DNA of 64,000 bases, from the NCBI RefSeq assembly GCF_002234675.1, contig NC_019864.2:17704082-17768081 (forward strand), given 5' to 3'. A program made the position numbers and the translations under genes. Origin of the DNA: Oryzias latipes (lineage: Eukaryota; Chordata; Actinopteri; Beloniformes; Adrianichthyidae). Each line of letters starts with the position of its first letter. Within the stretch, counting starts at the first letter, position 1. The notes below the pieces were generated by a model. That model worked only from the letters and a program-made list of their open reading frames with translations. It was not told the DNA's origin and did no database searches. Below are positions 1 to 13,500 of the stretch, piece by piece.

Positions 1-105
1 AGGCATTTGAAATGGGGGTAGGTATTGATGTTTTTTTTTCTTTTATAATCTTGTATTTTAAAAAAGTCCTAACCATTTTTGCATGAAATGCTTTTATTTT
101 CTTAG

Positions 106-3100
106 GAGGACAGGTATTCTGACAAAGGAAGCATCAAAAGTCAGAGTAAAAAGACAAAGAAAGGATTGGGAACGTACTTGAGGTTCGTGAAGTTGAGATA
201 TTTCATAGAGTGGAGCAATACAGCCATAACCCAGGAGGAGCCTACTTCTTCATGTTGTTTTGTAAAGACTGCATATCTATAGCACTGTTTTTTGTATAAC
301 ATGCATGCTTCAAAAACATTCATCCACCTCCTTCCATATGTCAGGTAGAAATGGATAAATTTTAAAAGATCAGTAATGAGACTTGTGTATAGTTTAACAG
401 TCTATAGTTACATGTATTTTTTCTTTTTAGTTTGACCTGTCTTTTCATCTGTTCTGTATTCCAGCCAAGTTTCCAGGCCAATTAATGCCACTGAGAAGTA
501 CTTCAAAGCTCATTCAAAAATTTTTAAGTATGTTGTCCTTGGCATTCTTGGAGCAGGTAATAATACATAAACTTAGTCTTTTTTCTAACATTTTATTCCA
601 TTTCTTCAAAATAACAAAAAAACTCAAATGAGATTCTCAATATTTTAACTTTTGCAGGTTATGTGGCGTACTTCATTGCAGCCTGTGTGTTGGATTTCCA
701 GAGGGCCACTGCACTCGTCGTCCTCACTATTTTGGCTGTTGTTGCCACTTCTTATGAACTTTTGATGAAGTACAAAGGAGAAAGCATCAGCCACTTTTTA
801 AAACCTGCAGTCAAATGCTTTCGGTCCAACTTAAAATGGCTAAAATGGTGATTGTACATAACAACTTTTACCTAAAAATCAAAAGGTTCACTTTCTAAAG
901 CATGCAAACCCGTGAAGATGTGCTGCTTCTCATGTTCTGCAGGGTTTTCATCCTGGCAGTTGTTGTCCTGCTGGTGGTGTGGCTAGTTTTAGACACAAGC
1001 AAGCGCCCAGAGCAGCTTATCTCTTTTGGAGGTGTGTGCATGTTCATTGTGCTTTTATACCTCTTCTCAGCACACAGGTCAATGGTGAGTTTCGCACTAA
1101 CTCTAATCAGAATATTCCTAATGGTTTTGTTGTTATGAAACATGCTTAGCTTTTATGCATCTAGTTATCTGCAGGCCTTTTAGCTGAGACTTTGGCTATC
1201 ACTTGACCTTGTGTCCCTTGTAATAACACCATAATTTATGGATACTGACAATAAATTCTTTTTCAGATCTCATGGAGGCCAGTTTTTTGGGGTCTGGGCA
1301 TGGAATTCTGTATTGGCCTTTTTGTTATAAGAACAGAGCCTGGACTTATTGCCTTCGACTGGCTTGGGAAACAAGTACAGGTAAAACTTTAGATAATGAC
1401 ACTAATGAACATGATTTTTGTTTTTTGAAAAATGTTTAACCAATATTAAGGCACTAAATACTTCATTACAATATTTTGGCTCAAAGTACTGTACTGTTTC
1501 TGGCGATTCAATAACAGTTGCATAAAACAAGAAAAATTATTTAAAGATTGGTGAGAGTTTTTGGTCAACATTTACTCCTGTGACATGACTCCTAATCTCT
1601 TAGAGTGTATTTTCAACTGATGGTGTCATACCTTTATCTCTAGAGGAATTTTATGTTTTTAAGGGTCGATTCAGTAGAATGTGCGCACAGGCATGTGTCT
1701 TCTAATTACTTTTTAATTATTGTTACAGCCTCTTATCTTTATTACATGCAATTTCCCTCATACATTTTCAAATTTACCAATTTTTTGTTTTTATTTCTTC
1801 AAATGGAGTTACTAGTACTGTATTACAATGAGATCATGTTTGTCTCATCGTACCTTTTCTTTTTCTTTAAAATGCAATTTGTCTCATCGTACCTTTTCTT
1901 TTTCTTTAAAATGCAATTTCAGGTGTTTCTTGATTACACCAAAGAAGGCTCATCATTTGTTTTTGGAGACCTGATTGCTAACATCTTTGCCTTTCAAGTA
2001 AGTTTGACATTGGATTCAAAAGCAGTGGTGATGATTTTAATTACTTGATTTGTTTAACTTTAGCTTCAGGATTTCTTCCTAGGCTTTGCCCATTGTGGTC
2101 TTCTTCAGCAGTGTTATGTCAATCCTCTACTTTTTGGGCATCATGCAGTGGCTTATTTTAAAGGTAACATGTGACACTTGAGGCATGTCAACATTGCTTA
2201 CTCATACAATCTAATACAGTCACATAAAGCAATGTGTTGTCATCCAAACAGATCTCATGGGTCATGGAAATAACAATGGGAACCTCTCCTACAGAAACCT
2301 TAAGTGTGGCAGGCAACATATTTGTTGGACAGGTATCCAAGATAGAACCTCAAATCTGAATTGTTTTACCCTGACATAGCAAGCACAACTCTCATGAAAA
2401 ATACAGAAATTGTTTTGTCTTAGGGTTTCTGTTTGTGTTTCTATCTTAGACTGAGGCTCCACTGCTGATTCGCCCCTATTTGAAGGAAATGACCAAATCT
2501 GAGATCCACGCCGTCATGACGGGTGGATTTGCCACCATAGCAGGCAGCGTCATGGGAGCATTTATCTCATTTGGGGTAAGATACAGCGCATATTGTGTGG
2601 CAAATATAAGCAACCACAACAAAATATGGTAACAAATTCTTACCCACCTGTATGGATCACTGAAAAGACACATTCACATGAGAAGGAAACGTTGATGAAA
2701 GAAAATAAAAGAAGAATAAAATTGTTGTTGGCAGCGACATATGACTTTTTTTTTATTTACTAGACTCTTACTTCGACCAATATTCTATTTCGATTCTTGA
2801 TCTCTTCTTGATTAGACTTTCATTGCCAAAAGCCAAAAACTGAAAAGGGAAATTTATTGGAGAAAATTATTAAGATAATTGTTGGGGTTGAAAAATCGCT
2901 AGTGTTTCAATTGCTTGTTGCTGACCAATTATCAACTTGTGTTAAAACGATGACAGATTGGGTGCAGACACAGCGGGACACTAGAACGCTGTTGACCCTC
3001 CAACCGTTGAGAGGATGTCCACCTGAAGACTACACTGACATGGTTGCACCCTTGTCCTCACAACAGATCTCTGATATTTCAGAGTGTGGAGCATAAATGT

Positions 3101-5628
3101 TAGTTAGGGTGTAAAATATTTGTATGACGCCTGATGTCTTTTCTTGAGGTCAACCAGTGCCTTCTAGCAAATTGGTTTGTTGTCTATTCATGTATTTTTC
3201 ATTTAGCTATTACTTGTTTGGACAATCACTTCTGTATTTTGCAATTGGACTGCAGGTTATGGGGCACACACTTTTACAGCAACCTACAGATCACTGTTTA
3301 GGTTTTTTTGAGTGGGTTTTTAAGAAGACTGAAGTGTACTTGTTAGGAAAGACAAAGCACATGTTTGTTCAATTCAATTAGATTGGAAAATATCAATTTA
3401 TGCAAAAACTTGTCTTTTTTATATCTTATCAAATTAATAAAACCAGATTGTTTAAAACAAAAATTAATTTTCCTAAACTTCCTAAACTGCAAAGCGGCTC
3501 TGATTCACTTAATAAATTCACAATGTTATTTTTTCTTAAATGCAACAAAAGATAGCTGCCAGGCACTGCATCAAAGTGATTGCATAATCTATAATTCCAT
3601 GAAATTATCTTAAATTGTAACATGTTTTTCTAAAGTAATATTTAATCAAATCAGTTTCTAAAAAATAGCATTTCTGAAATAAAAAAACTGGTCAGTTTAA
3701 CGACACAATGAAAAGAAGAGAAAACAGATTGAAATAAAAAAGCAAATTTTTAAATAAATATATCAGTGACATATTTTTAAAAAAGTGATTCACATGAGTA
3801 TTAATTTCACCTTACAGATTGATGCCTCTTCTTTGATATCTGCCTCTGTGATGGCTGCTCCGTGCGCTTTAGCCATCTCTAAACTGTCTTACCCTGAAAC
3901 TGAAGAAAGTCCCTTCAAGGCCGAGAAGAATATCAAAGTTGCTTGTGGGTATGTCTATGCAGTTTTTTTTTTCCACCTTGAATTATGGCAGGATTTTTCT
4001 TACTAAATACATTCCATCTTCATTTTCCAGGGATGAACAGAACATTTTGGAAGCTGCCAGCAGCGGAGCATCTGCATCAATTGGGCTTGTAGCTAACATT
4101 GCAGCCAATCTAATAGCCTTTCTCGCCATATTGGCTTTCATAAATCAGGCGTTGAGTTGGCTAGGAGGGATGGTGGGATATCCTGAAATAACTTTCCAGG
4201 TAATGTCGGAGAAAAAAAAAGTGATGTGCTCATTCAAAAACGCTTTACCAAGTTTGAATTGTCGCATCACATTTTGAGAGATGTCTGTCAAAATTCCTCT
4301 AATTTCATCTGCTCTTGTTTTCACAGTTGATTTGCTCTTATGTATTTATGCCTGTAGCCTTCATGATGGGAATACCTTACGATGAGAGTTTCACGGTGGC
4401 TGAATTAATCGGCACCAAGGTCTTCTTAAACGAGTTTGTGGCTTATGAGAAGTTATCCGAACTTAAGAGCAACAGACTCAATGGAATGGATGAAGTTATT
4501 GGAGATGAAAGACAGTGGATATCAGTGAGTAAAAGTTCTGACTTTTTCTGATTACTAATATGGCTAGTGTAAAGAAATGTAGATTTTACAACACCACCTA
4601 CAAAATGGAAATATAACTAAATATCTATTACTTTCTTGCTTTAGGTGAGATCAGAGATTATCACCACCTATGCCCTTTGTGGGTTTGCCAATTTCAGCTC
4701 CTTGGGTATTGTTATTGGAGGCCTGTGTAGGTATTTCTTTAAATCAACCTTGTCCTCACTCAAAAGACCCAGGGACCCATCTTATGAGAATTTTTATTAT
4801 AGCATCCATAAGCCCATCAAGAAGAAGTGACATCTCTTCTCTGGTGCTGAGAGCCATGATAACCGGGACTTGCGTTTCTCTCATCAATGCGTGCGTCGCA
4901 GGTATATTTACAACACGTTTTTAGATTCTGTCTGGAGCTTTTTTCTGCACTGTGTAACGTGAATTATTTCATTTTTGTTTTTCAGGGTTACTCTTTGTGC
5001 CTCCACTTGACTGCGTGGGGATTTTTCGGGGCTCTGCATTCAATGCCACAGATTTAAACATCCAACAGTGCTGTCAAGACTTGTTTCAGAGGTTTGTATT
5101 TCTACTTTTGGTACCTCTTGTGACTAAACATAGTTAAATGGTAAATGGTAAATGGCGTATACTTATATAGCGCTTTCTACCTTCTTACGAAGGCCCAAAG
5201 CGCTTTACAGTCACAGTCCCATTCACCCATGCACACACACATTCACACACACATTCACACACTGATGGCGGCTCCGCTGCCGGACACACTGGCGCCAACC
5301 TCCCACCAGAGGCAAGGTGGGGTTCAGTGTCTTGCCCAAGGACACTTCGACACATGGGCGTGCAAGGCGGGATTCGAACCTGCAATCTTACGATCATGGG
5401 TAACCGCTGCACCACGGCCGCCCCGTGGTGCAGCGGTTAGTTTATTTTGAATTGTGGCATTCCTGTTGTGTAATGTGCCATTCATGTACTTATTGTGTCT
5501 TTTGCAGCACTGTGAATAATGGAAACATCACATTTGAAGGACAATGGAGCTCCATTCCCAATGTCACATTGTTTTTCTCTAAATGCTGTCAGTGTTGTGG
5601 GCTTTCTGATGTGCCGGTTTGTCTGTAG
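106..5628 (+). CDS. Concentrative Na+/nucleoside cotransporter (SLC28/CNT family), 5'-partial, 16 exons
   Basis: Coding exons: 106-182, 465-556, 658-847, 943-1084, 1267-1380, 1923-1997, 2083-2163, 2252-2332, 2450-2575, 3818-3948, 4031-4199, 4327-4524, 4645-4726, 4803-4901, 4986-5091, 5508-5628 (stop TAG). All have GT/AG borders and join in frame to 627 residues. Family signatures seen: [10 protein letters not shown], the helical-hairpin core around [13 protein letters not shown] and [43 protein letters not shown] and [13 protein letters not shown] proteins are multi-span plasma-membrane carriers that import nucleosides with Na+. About 30-60 N-terminal residues lie left of the window. The residues before TEAPLL are Gly-Gln, the pair I recall in human CNT3 (broad selectivity), while the rest reads closer to CNT1/CNT2. 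The C-terminus is Cys-rich. Adjacency to alpk3 suggests slc28a1, but the paralogue is not certain, so no symbol is given. Confidence 0.93.
1839..1916 (+). repeat. Perfect 39-bp tandem duplication at a splice acceptor
   Basis: Two identical 39-bp units (1839-1877 and 1878-1916) begin with TTTGTCTCATCGTACC and end in TTTAAAATGCAA. They sit directly before the acceptor AG at 1921-1922 of the slc28a exon 1923-1997. The polypyrimidine tract is therefore present twice. Perfect identity suggests a recent event. Confidence 0.9.
2576..3817 (+). other. Longest slc28a intron, no feature seen
   Basis: This 1.24-kb intron separates the exons ending SFG and starting IDASS. It is AT-rich. Short open frames inside (for example 2857-3096) have no recognisable protein content. 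I see no repeat or RNA gene. Confidence 0.6.
5131..5442 (-). mobile_element. tRNA-headed SINE in the last slc28a intron, with a snap-back 5' end
   Basis: Read on the minus strand, the right end has a tRNA-like head: an A-box-like TGGTGCAGCGGTTA and a B-box-like GGTTCGAATCC. It is followed by a body containing CTTGGGCAAGACACTGAACC, a CA/GT-rich part, and a tail with AAGCGCTATATAAG and repeats of ACCATTT. The same kind of sequence is very common in teleost introns. TAGTT occurs at both edges (5131-5135 and 5438-5442), consistent with a target-site duplication. The first 17 nt at the head end are repeated in inverted orientation (see the inverted repeat at 5401-5439). Confidence 0.75.
5401..5439. 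repeat. 17-bp perfect inverted repeat with 5-bp spacer at the SINE 5' end
   Basis: Arms 5401-5417 (TAACCGCTGCACCACGG) and 5423-5439 are exact reverse complements, separated by CCGCC. The arm is the A-box region of the adjoining SINE, duplicated in opposite orientation beside the putative target duplication. Confidence 0.9.
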
Positions 5629-5709
5629 ACATGAAATCTTTGCAAACGCAGGCTTTAAGCGAGAACAGTATATCAATTGTTCCCAAAATTTTTCTTTTTG
5701 TTTTTTACA

Positions 5710-5715
5710 AATAAA
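5710..5715 (+). terminator. Probable slc28a polyadenylation signal AATAAA
   Basis: AATAAA lies 82 nt after the TAG stop at 5626-5628, in a short AT-rich 3' UTR. It is the first canonical signal downstream of the stop. Confidence 0.65.
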
Positions 5716-7561
5716 GCTTTTCAAAGTGGCAAATCGCTTTTCCTGCTGATTCCTGATCAGCACAGGAGCCACTTTTAAAAGGAAGCAAATATTAAAAACA
5801 AATGATAAAAACTCATATCTCATATAGGCTCACACGCCAAGGAAGACGGTTAAAGGAACATACAAGATAAGAGTAAGGTATTATAAAATTTTATTTTATT
5901 GTAGGTGGTGTACATGTGCTGAGCTTTGAAAGCATGATAAGGAAATGGCAACAGAATAAAAGTAAAGGAGCTATGTTCATTTTTGTTAGCTTGGTTTTTA
6001 ACAAGAAAATTGACAAATAATTTGATTATCATAAAAGTGGATATACATAACAATTTTTTGTACTTTAGATCTTGCTTGATGCCATATTTCTGTATTTTTA
6101 CATCAGCTTGTTTTTGTCAAGCTCCAGTACAAACATTAAGTTTTGTGCGTACCCTTGGAGGATCATTTTATTTGTTTTTTACTGTATATTAAATTAATTT
6201 GTGGCATCATACCAAAGCCACACCTTGCTGTAAGATATGTAACTTTGGAAACACTGAGACATGAACACTTTGTATACTGTAAATTTGAATGGAACTCTTC
6301 TGATGTGTTTAAAAATACATGTGAATGAAAAAGATCTTTGGATTTATTTGACACATTTATTAAAAAAAAAACGTAGAATACATTACTTTCATTCAGTCAT
6401 TCACACACTTTTCTTTTGAATTTTTCATCACACTGACATTTAACCCTTTGATTTTATTTGCCTTTAAAACAATTTCACATCATTGCATCATCACTGTATG
6501 ATATTTCACCTTTAGAAAGGATTCCCTTCAAAGTTTCTTTGTGAAGACTTCATGCCATTTAGGAAGTCTTTCAAAGACAACTTAACTTTACTGTAGACTT
6601 TATATTTGAATTTTTATAAATCATTAACTATGAGTCCACTTCAGAAATTCCTGTGAATTTCATGCTCAGACTTTGATACTTTGAAGAAGGTCGCGATCTC
6701 TGTTAGAATTTAACAATCTGTGGAAAGTTATGACAAGCAGGAAATGTGTCTTTTTTAATGCTAATCCTCATTTCCAGTAAACTACTTCTGCATTTTAGAA
6801 TTTGAAATGCAAGAAATGCTATCAAAGCTTTATTTATTTATTTTGCTTTTTATTTGTCAGCTCTTTTAATCAGGATTTTTGTAAAGTACAGTAAAGGTTG
6901 GGATCTATGAACATTTTTATTAACCACACAGAAAATACTGGAAATTTACTGAAAATAATGCCAAAATATCTGCTTTTACTCAACCAATAACTAAAAATTA
7001 GGCTTTTATTCTTCATCATTAATAATTCTAGCATGTGTAGCATAAAGATCTGCAGAGGATTTCTCCCAAAGTAACCCTCTGCCTCTGTATACGTCACATT
7101 ACAAATAAGAATGTGTTTGTTACTAATAATCCTACCTACTAATAACACATACACCTAATCTATGGTTGTGGTCAGTTATATTTTTTAATTTTTAAATATG
7201 TAATCACATCTCTATCTAATGTATTTTCTTCAATAATGTTCTTTCATTCACCCAGCAGATAAGACTTTTAGACGTTTAGTTGTAACAGTTTTATGCCATT
7301 GCGTTTTCACTCTTTAAATGTCTTGATACAACAACTCTGAGACATATTTCAAAACAATACCATAAAAAATATCCTGTTGTCTCCAACATACTGACAGAAG
7401 TGGATGTCTTCATTCAGATTTCTTATAACAAGAAACATCAATAAGAGTGACCCCTGTTATTTCCCTTCTTATCAGATATTTGGTGCTCTTGATAACTGGA
7501 AAGAGACTGGTTATACTAAATCAAAAATGCTACAATCCAAGAGAGTTTTTACTTTTCTACC
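5716..7561. other. Intergenic space and alpk3 3' UTR between convergent genes
   Basis: This AT-rich DNA separates the 3' ends of slc28a (+) and alpk3 (-). TTTATT motifs on the plus strand (for example 6827-6842, AATAAATAAATAAA on the minus strand) are plausible alpk3 polyadenylation signals, which would give a 3' UTR of about 0.7 kb. No coding exon or named repeat was recognised. Confidence 0.5.
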
Positions 7562-10500
7562 TCATTTCAGTGACAGATTGACTCTCTGCAGGCTTATCTC
7601 CCCTCCAGTCTTACTGTCGTCTGTTGCCTGAACTTTTTTTGCAACCTTTGGACTGGAATTCCCCTTTCTAGACATCTGAGGGCTTTGGCCTTTTCGTTGA
7701 AGCTGTGGGCTCCCAGTGCTCAACTTGCGGTTAAGCAGTGGACTTTTGGAGCCCTTTATTTTGGCGGGCTGCTGCAGAGTATCTAAAGACCTTAGAGGGC
7801 GCAGGCCAAGAAGTCCACAGTAGTAAGTGCACTGATGGTGTGTCAGGAACTGATCAAATACTTGAGGGGAGCCACATTCTGTTAGTCCTTGGTATCTGAA
7901 GTGGAAGAGAAAAATGTCACGTTCTTTGCTGTTTTGACAGAAATGCAAACAAAACCATCATCACTGTGGAGATACTGATACTAACCCTTTCGACTTGGTC
8001 ACAACTTTAACATTTGTTAGTTTTGTTTCAACGCCTGTGGAGAAACCAAAGCAGTTAAAACTAAAATGTTCTTTGAGTCTTAGAAGATCTCTTTAATAAC
8101 AAATTATAAGTGATTTACCCTCTAGTTGAGTCACCAGCAAATTTCCATGAGTCCACTGATGGATCCAGTGCTGGAAGGTGCAGCATTTCTGCTCAATTTC
8201 GGAGGTGTTTTGTGAAATCAGCTGATCTTTGGGACCCATTGTGCAGTACTTGGTGAATGTGGCAGAAAGATCAGCAGAAAGATCAGCCTCCACAGTGGCA
8301 TATGGCACAGAGTTTGCTGGTCTGTACATCAGATACCTTGGAATCACTCTAAAAAGTACAAAATAGTGTTAGGACTAAAGCAATAAAGTGTCTTTCTTAC
8401 ATTTGAAAAGTTATAAAATGTGGTGCTTACTCTAAGGAGCAGCCAAAGTTTTCAATAACTCTTGCTTCGGCTGCAAAGATTTTACAATATTCTCGGATCA
8501 AGTTTTGCACTTTGCATTCCTGTCAAAACGGAGATTTCAGTCAAGCAAAGGGTTTCTCTGTTATGAGTCAGATTTATTTTTTATTATACTCACCTGCTTG
8601 GTAATATCTAGATTTCTCTCAATGAGGTTGGTCTCCTGTCTGTTCCCGTAGGCGATTGGGTTTTGAATTTTAATGATGCAAGTGCTCCCAGACTCAAAGA
8701 CAGGATCCAGGCCGTAAATGACCTTCACCCTGCTGGTTTTGTGCGTACAGCCCTCTCCAACTTGAAGTGCCTCTGTAAAAATACGACCAAAGTACTTTTC
8801 GCCCCAGCTTCCACAGTCTGCCAGGCCTCTGGTGAACAGCAAAGGGGTCATCTCTATCTCCTCTCCAACTGAAAGGACACATATCATAGAATTACCATGA
8901 AATATAACTCATGCGACAACTGAAAGATGTTGCACACCAAGCTAAATACCTTCCAAGTCGTCTTTTAGTAGTATTTCAGATAGAACTGGAAAAGCAGAAC
9001 TTAAACAATTAGGATAATTGTTGGTATAAAATATGCATTTTGCTTTTTTTTGTTGTTTTCTACCATCGCTGCTGAGCAGGAAGTCAGTGGTGTCACTCCC
9101 GTAGTCATTACTGATAGTACAGCCATAAACACCACAGTCTTGGTTGGATGCGAGGACAATAGCCAGTGCTACCTGGCTTTCATCTCCTCCACTTAAATGA
9201 CAAAAAGTGGAAAACAAACAACTTCAGTCTTGTCAGATGTAAACTTCAACCCACAAGATGTCGCTGTGACACAGGAGGTGCTGCTCTCCCGGGGCACTTG
9301 GTGCCTATTTAGACTTTTAATGAACCCCAGAGAGGGGAAAATGTTGTGTCATGTTACAGTTTAGGTGTCTAGCCAGAGATTTCACCTCTCTGTGTCATAG
9401 CAGATGGCTTCAAAGTCACATGAGTTGGACATATCTACAGTGAAGATATGAGAATGACAGAATGCCATGGGATAGACTTTAAAACCAAAATAAATCCTCT
9501 GTGCCGTGCTGTTTTGTTTTGGCAGAACATCCAGCTTTACTAGTCATGATAGTTCTTGGAATTATTACAGTAAAAAAAGTGGAAAGTGTCTTTCTCCAAG
9601 ATATGTCATGCAATAGTTGTACCAAACATGCTTACATAAGTGTTATTGTTCAGTAGGGGAAAATACCTTCTCTTAATTTCTAGTATTTCATCATCATCTT
9701 TGTACCACTTAATAGTGGAGTCAGTGAGCACATTAAAGAACTGGCACCACAGCTTGAGGTGTCCTGAGGCATCTGGGAAGGGCTCTGCCCGGATTTTACG
9801 TATAACCTGAGGAGCTAGAGGCAAAAATGTGAAGTGGGGAGGGGAATTATTACACCAAAGGTACTATTACAGTACACTGCACAAATGGTACAATGTCTTG
9901 ATCTTGGTGTGCTAAAGTATATACAAAAAGTTCTGGTTACATAATAAAATAGGGGTGAATAACATTTTAATGACAATTTGATTCGTATCATAATTTGTGG
10001 TTGCTTATATAATTCAGAGTCGACATAGGTTCATTTTGAATAATTTGTGTTGATCTGATTCACTGACCTAAAAACATTTCAGGACATTCTTAGCCAAAAC
10101 TCCACCGGTGTGACTCAAAGATAAATACCTGGCTACTGTACAGTGCAGCTGAAGTTTTCCAGATTCTTGGTATTTCTTGCAAGATTATGAAGTGTAAATT
10201 AAATATGACAACAAACAAACAAGTGAACAAGAATTAAGGTTAAATCCATTCACATTTTAGCTTTTATAAAGTTCAGCCCGTTGCTGTTTTTCCACATAAA
10301 AATGGTTGTGTGTCCTTGTAAATTCAAAGTCTTTCCACACATTGGACTTTAATGATGATTTGATCATTTTTTGCTGCCATAACATGTTTTTTGTTTGCTG
10401 TGATAGTAGAATAATCCTACCTACTGTACCTCAGTGCAAATGGTATTTTCCAATATCGATGTAATCAATTTATTTCCGTTTGAAACAATTTTTTTATGGT

Positions 10501-13500
10501 ATAGTTCGATTTGATTACCATCTTGTCTCAGACAGATTAATCTGGTTGGATTTTAGGAATATAAATCGAGTAATTGATTACGTCAAGTCATTGTTACACC
10601 CCTATAGTAAAATGTTATAAACTGTGAAATATAATCTTCAAATATGACATCTGCAACACAAACAAACTTGGATTGACAGGATCATTACCTTTCAAAGGGT
10701 CTATTTTCTTTTCTGCTAGTTTGTCTTCTGTCTTGCTGCCCACTGGCTCTCCTGCTGACGGCTCCTCCATAACTTTTGGGACATCTAAAGTGGCTTTTCT
10801 GCGGCTCAGCAGCGGGGAGCGTCTCTCTACTGGTGGGGTCTTTTGTCCTATTGAAGGCTGCAGTAATGCTGCTCTGCGGGCCTGACTAGGTGACATGTAT
10901 GGGCTCTCCTTCTTGTTATCTTGCATGCCAAACATAGATCCCTCCATCTCCTCTTTTGTCTTGGATATGAAGATTTTGCGTCGAGCTCCAGAGGCCAGCT
11001 CTTCAGGCGTGGCGGACCTTATGAGGGTCAGACTGTCCCTCCGTTTCAGCCGGGGACTGCTTTCACAAGAGAGGGAGGACGTTGGTGTTGAACCCCCACT
11101 GAGATCTTCTTCGGTCTTGTCACTCTGATGGTCACTCACAGATATCACAGGAACAGATGATGAAGGGTCATTTTCGGAATCCAAAACAGTTTTTGTCATA
11201 AATTTCCGAAGGCTGGCGGGACTTAATGATGGGTATGTTGGCGGTTTGGAGCTGAGTCTTTCTATGGAAGGTTTGCTTTTCAGGTAATCTTCAACCGACT
11301 GAGGAATCTCTGTCTTGATTTCCTTCAAGGGTTTTGGTTTAGAGAGGTCAGGGCCAGAGTTTTTATCTGGTGGTTCATTAAGTGACTGAACATTGACACC
11401 AACTATTGGTATCAAAGTTTCAGAAAGCATTATTGGAGTCTTATCGCTTCTACTCTTTTCAGAAATATCATTACTGCCACATGTCTGAATTCTTTCAGAC
11501 TTCATGGTGTTATCAACACTCTTTGTTCCTCTTTGCGTGTCAGCAGAGGTTTCTTTTTCTCTACACTTGCTCTGACTGGGTTCAGAATCACTTTCATGAC
11601 AAGTGACAGAAATTGGAGGGACCACAATAAGAGGCACCCTTGAAACTTCACAAACCTGTTGCACCTTTGAATCAGTGCTGAGTGCACCATTTTCTTTGTC
11701 TTCTGTGTCCATGACATTTATAACAGGGATTGATGTGTTGTCCAACTGATGAGGCTTCTCACTGCTCTGCACATGTAGTTCTTGCTGCTCAAATAAGGAT
11801 TGAGCAACTTCCTTAACTTTTTGAGTAGGTGAGAGGTCGTGAATGCTTGGTGTAGAGAATGGGACAGGACAATCAGGCTCACTGTCGTGTTGAGTGCTTA
11901 TATCTGATTCATGAGTTGTGTCATGCTTTTGCAAATGACTTGATTCTAGTTTGCTTAGAGCCAAAATAGTTAGAGGCAAGGTAGTTTCTTTAATCTCAGG
12001 GTCAATTATTTTAGTTTTGGGGAATCCAACATAGTTATCAGGACTAAAATCTTCTGTAAAAAGTTTTTTATCTGAGATATCATCTGTGTCAGAAATCTGG
12101 ATTTTTGGAACATTTTCTGAAGCGTAACCAAGACCCCCACTCAAGCCTCTCATGTTGGTGTGTTCTTGGATAAGGTTATCATCGCCTCCATTATTTTGGA
12201 ACAGAGAAATGCTCTTGGATTCATCCAACACCTCTACATTAACTGATATGTTCTTTTCAGTCTTTAGCTCAGGATGTAAACGTTCATTTTGGGCAATACC
12301 AACCTTCTCTTGGGTTCGGTCTTGTGTTTTCAGACCGTTACACATATACTTCTCTAAGTTTTTATCCAGCACAAACTCTAGTTGCTCTTTTAACTTTCTG
12401 TCAAATACCTCCTGGCTTTGAGTAAAGGTTGAATTTGAGCTCTGTATTGTTCCATCATCATTGACCTTTGTGAGTTCCCCAATGGCAGATGTGTGGCCGT
12501 GCAGCTTTTGTAGATCAATGTTCTTTAAAGGGGCTCCAGTGAGTGAACTTCCTCCATCACTTTTTTGAACAACTGAAACTTGTTCATTCTCGTTTTTGAA
12601 ATGATCTGCTATTGTATCCTTTGCCCGTGTGGCAGAAAAAGTAGACTGCACCTGATCTGGTGTTCCAGATTCACACAGCTCCATTTTGTCTTCTAAAGAA
12701 GAAACTGTTATTTTAGTCAAATCCGATCTGTTAATATCTGAGAAAGGAGGCTCTGTGGATTTCACTTCATCTTTCTCTTCTCCAAATAGGTTGTTGGGGG
12801 ACTGGCTCTTCTCTGTGTTAGACTGCCTTTTATCACCCATTGTGTTGACTCCATTGTCACCAATTTCTAGAATGTGGCCGTCTGTCGCTGAGACAAAACT
12901 CTCAGAAGGAGGCTGCCAATTCTCTAAATTAGGTAAAGTTGGCTTTAGGGGGCAGTCTTCTTTTAATGGAACTTGGAAATGTGGCAAATCTGACAAATCT
13001 TCCTTTGGGGAAGAAATATCTGTTCCAGCCTTGAGGTTAGGCTCTTCCGAAACTACATTTGTATTAGACTCCTCTTTGTCAGCAGAAACTACCTCAGAGA
13101 TCATGCCGTTAGCCTGACAAAAAAAGTAAACAAACACAATACATATGTTAGGTTTCTGAACTTTCAGCTTGCTTTCACTAAGATCAAACAACCTTTATTT
13201 TTCACTTAACTTGCATAAAACAGGCTGTATTTATTCAAAGAGTATTTAGAGCAACATTATAAAATGTTTTTTAGCAGTGACCTTTGATGGTGTCATACTT
13301 GGACTAAGGATGCTTCTGTTGATGTTTTACCACTAAAAGATTAAACCGTTAAGTTGCTAATTAGTCTTAGATGACTTCATAACTGAAATTAGTTAGCAAG
13401 AAAATCGTCAGTTTAAAAGTATGACCTCAGTGAGTTAATATGTCCTTCTGCTTTTTGACCCGTCAGCTTATTTTGGGAACTTCTTAACCTCCTGTCATGT

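Noticed and set aside
1653-2048. 131-codon plus-strand frame
   Set aside because: It is a read-through of a T-rich intron with a 39-bp duplication into the real slc28a exon 1923-1997.
5201-5262. Evenly spaced CACACA/TTCACACA units that could suggest an array
   Set aside because: A simple-sequence part of the SINE body. No CRISPR array is expected in animal nuclear DNA, and none is present.
5340-5425. tRNA-like sequence with A and B boxes
   Set aside because: It is the head of a SINE, with no intact cloverleaf; not a tRNA gene.
12686-13117. 143-codon plus-strand frame, and similar ones at 10673-11128, 12152-12421, 15365-15691 and 16301-16738
   Set aside because: They are antisense shadows of the giant alpk3 exons, which have correct splice borders and family similarity.
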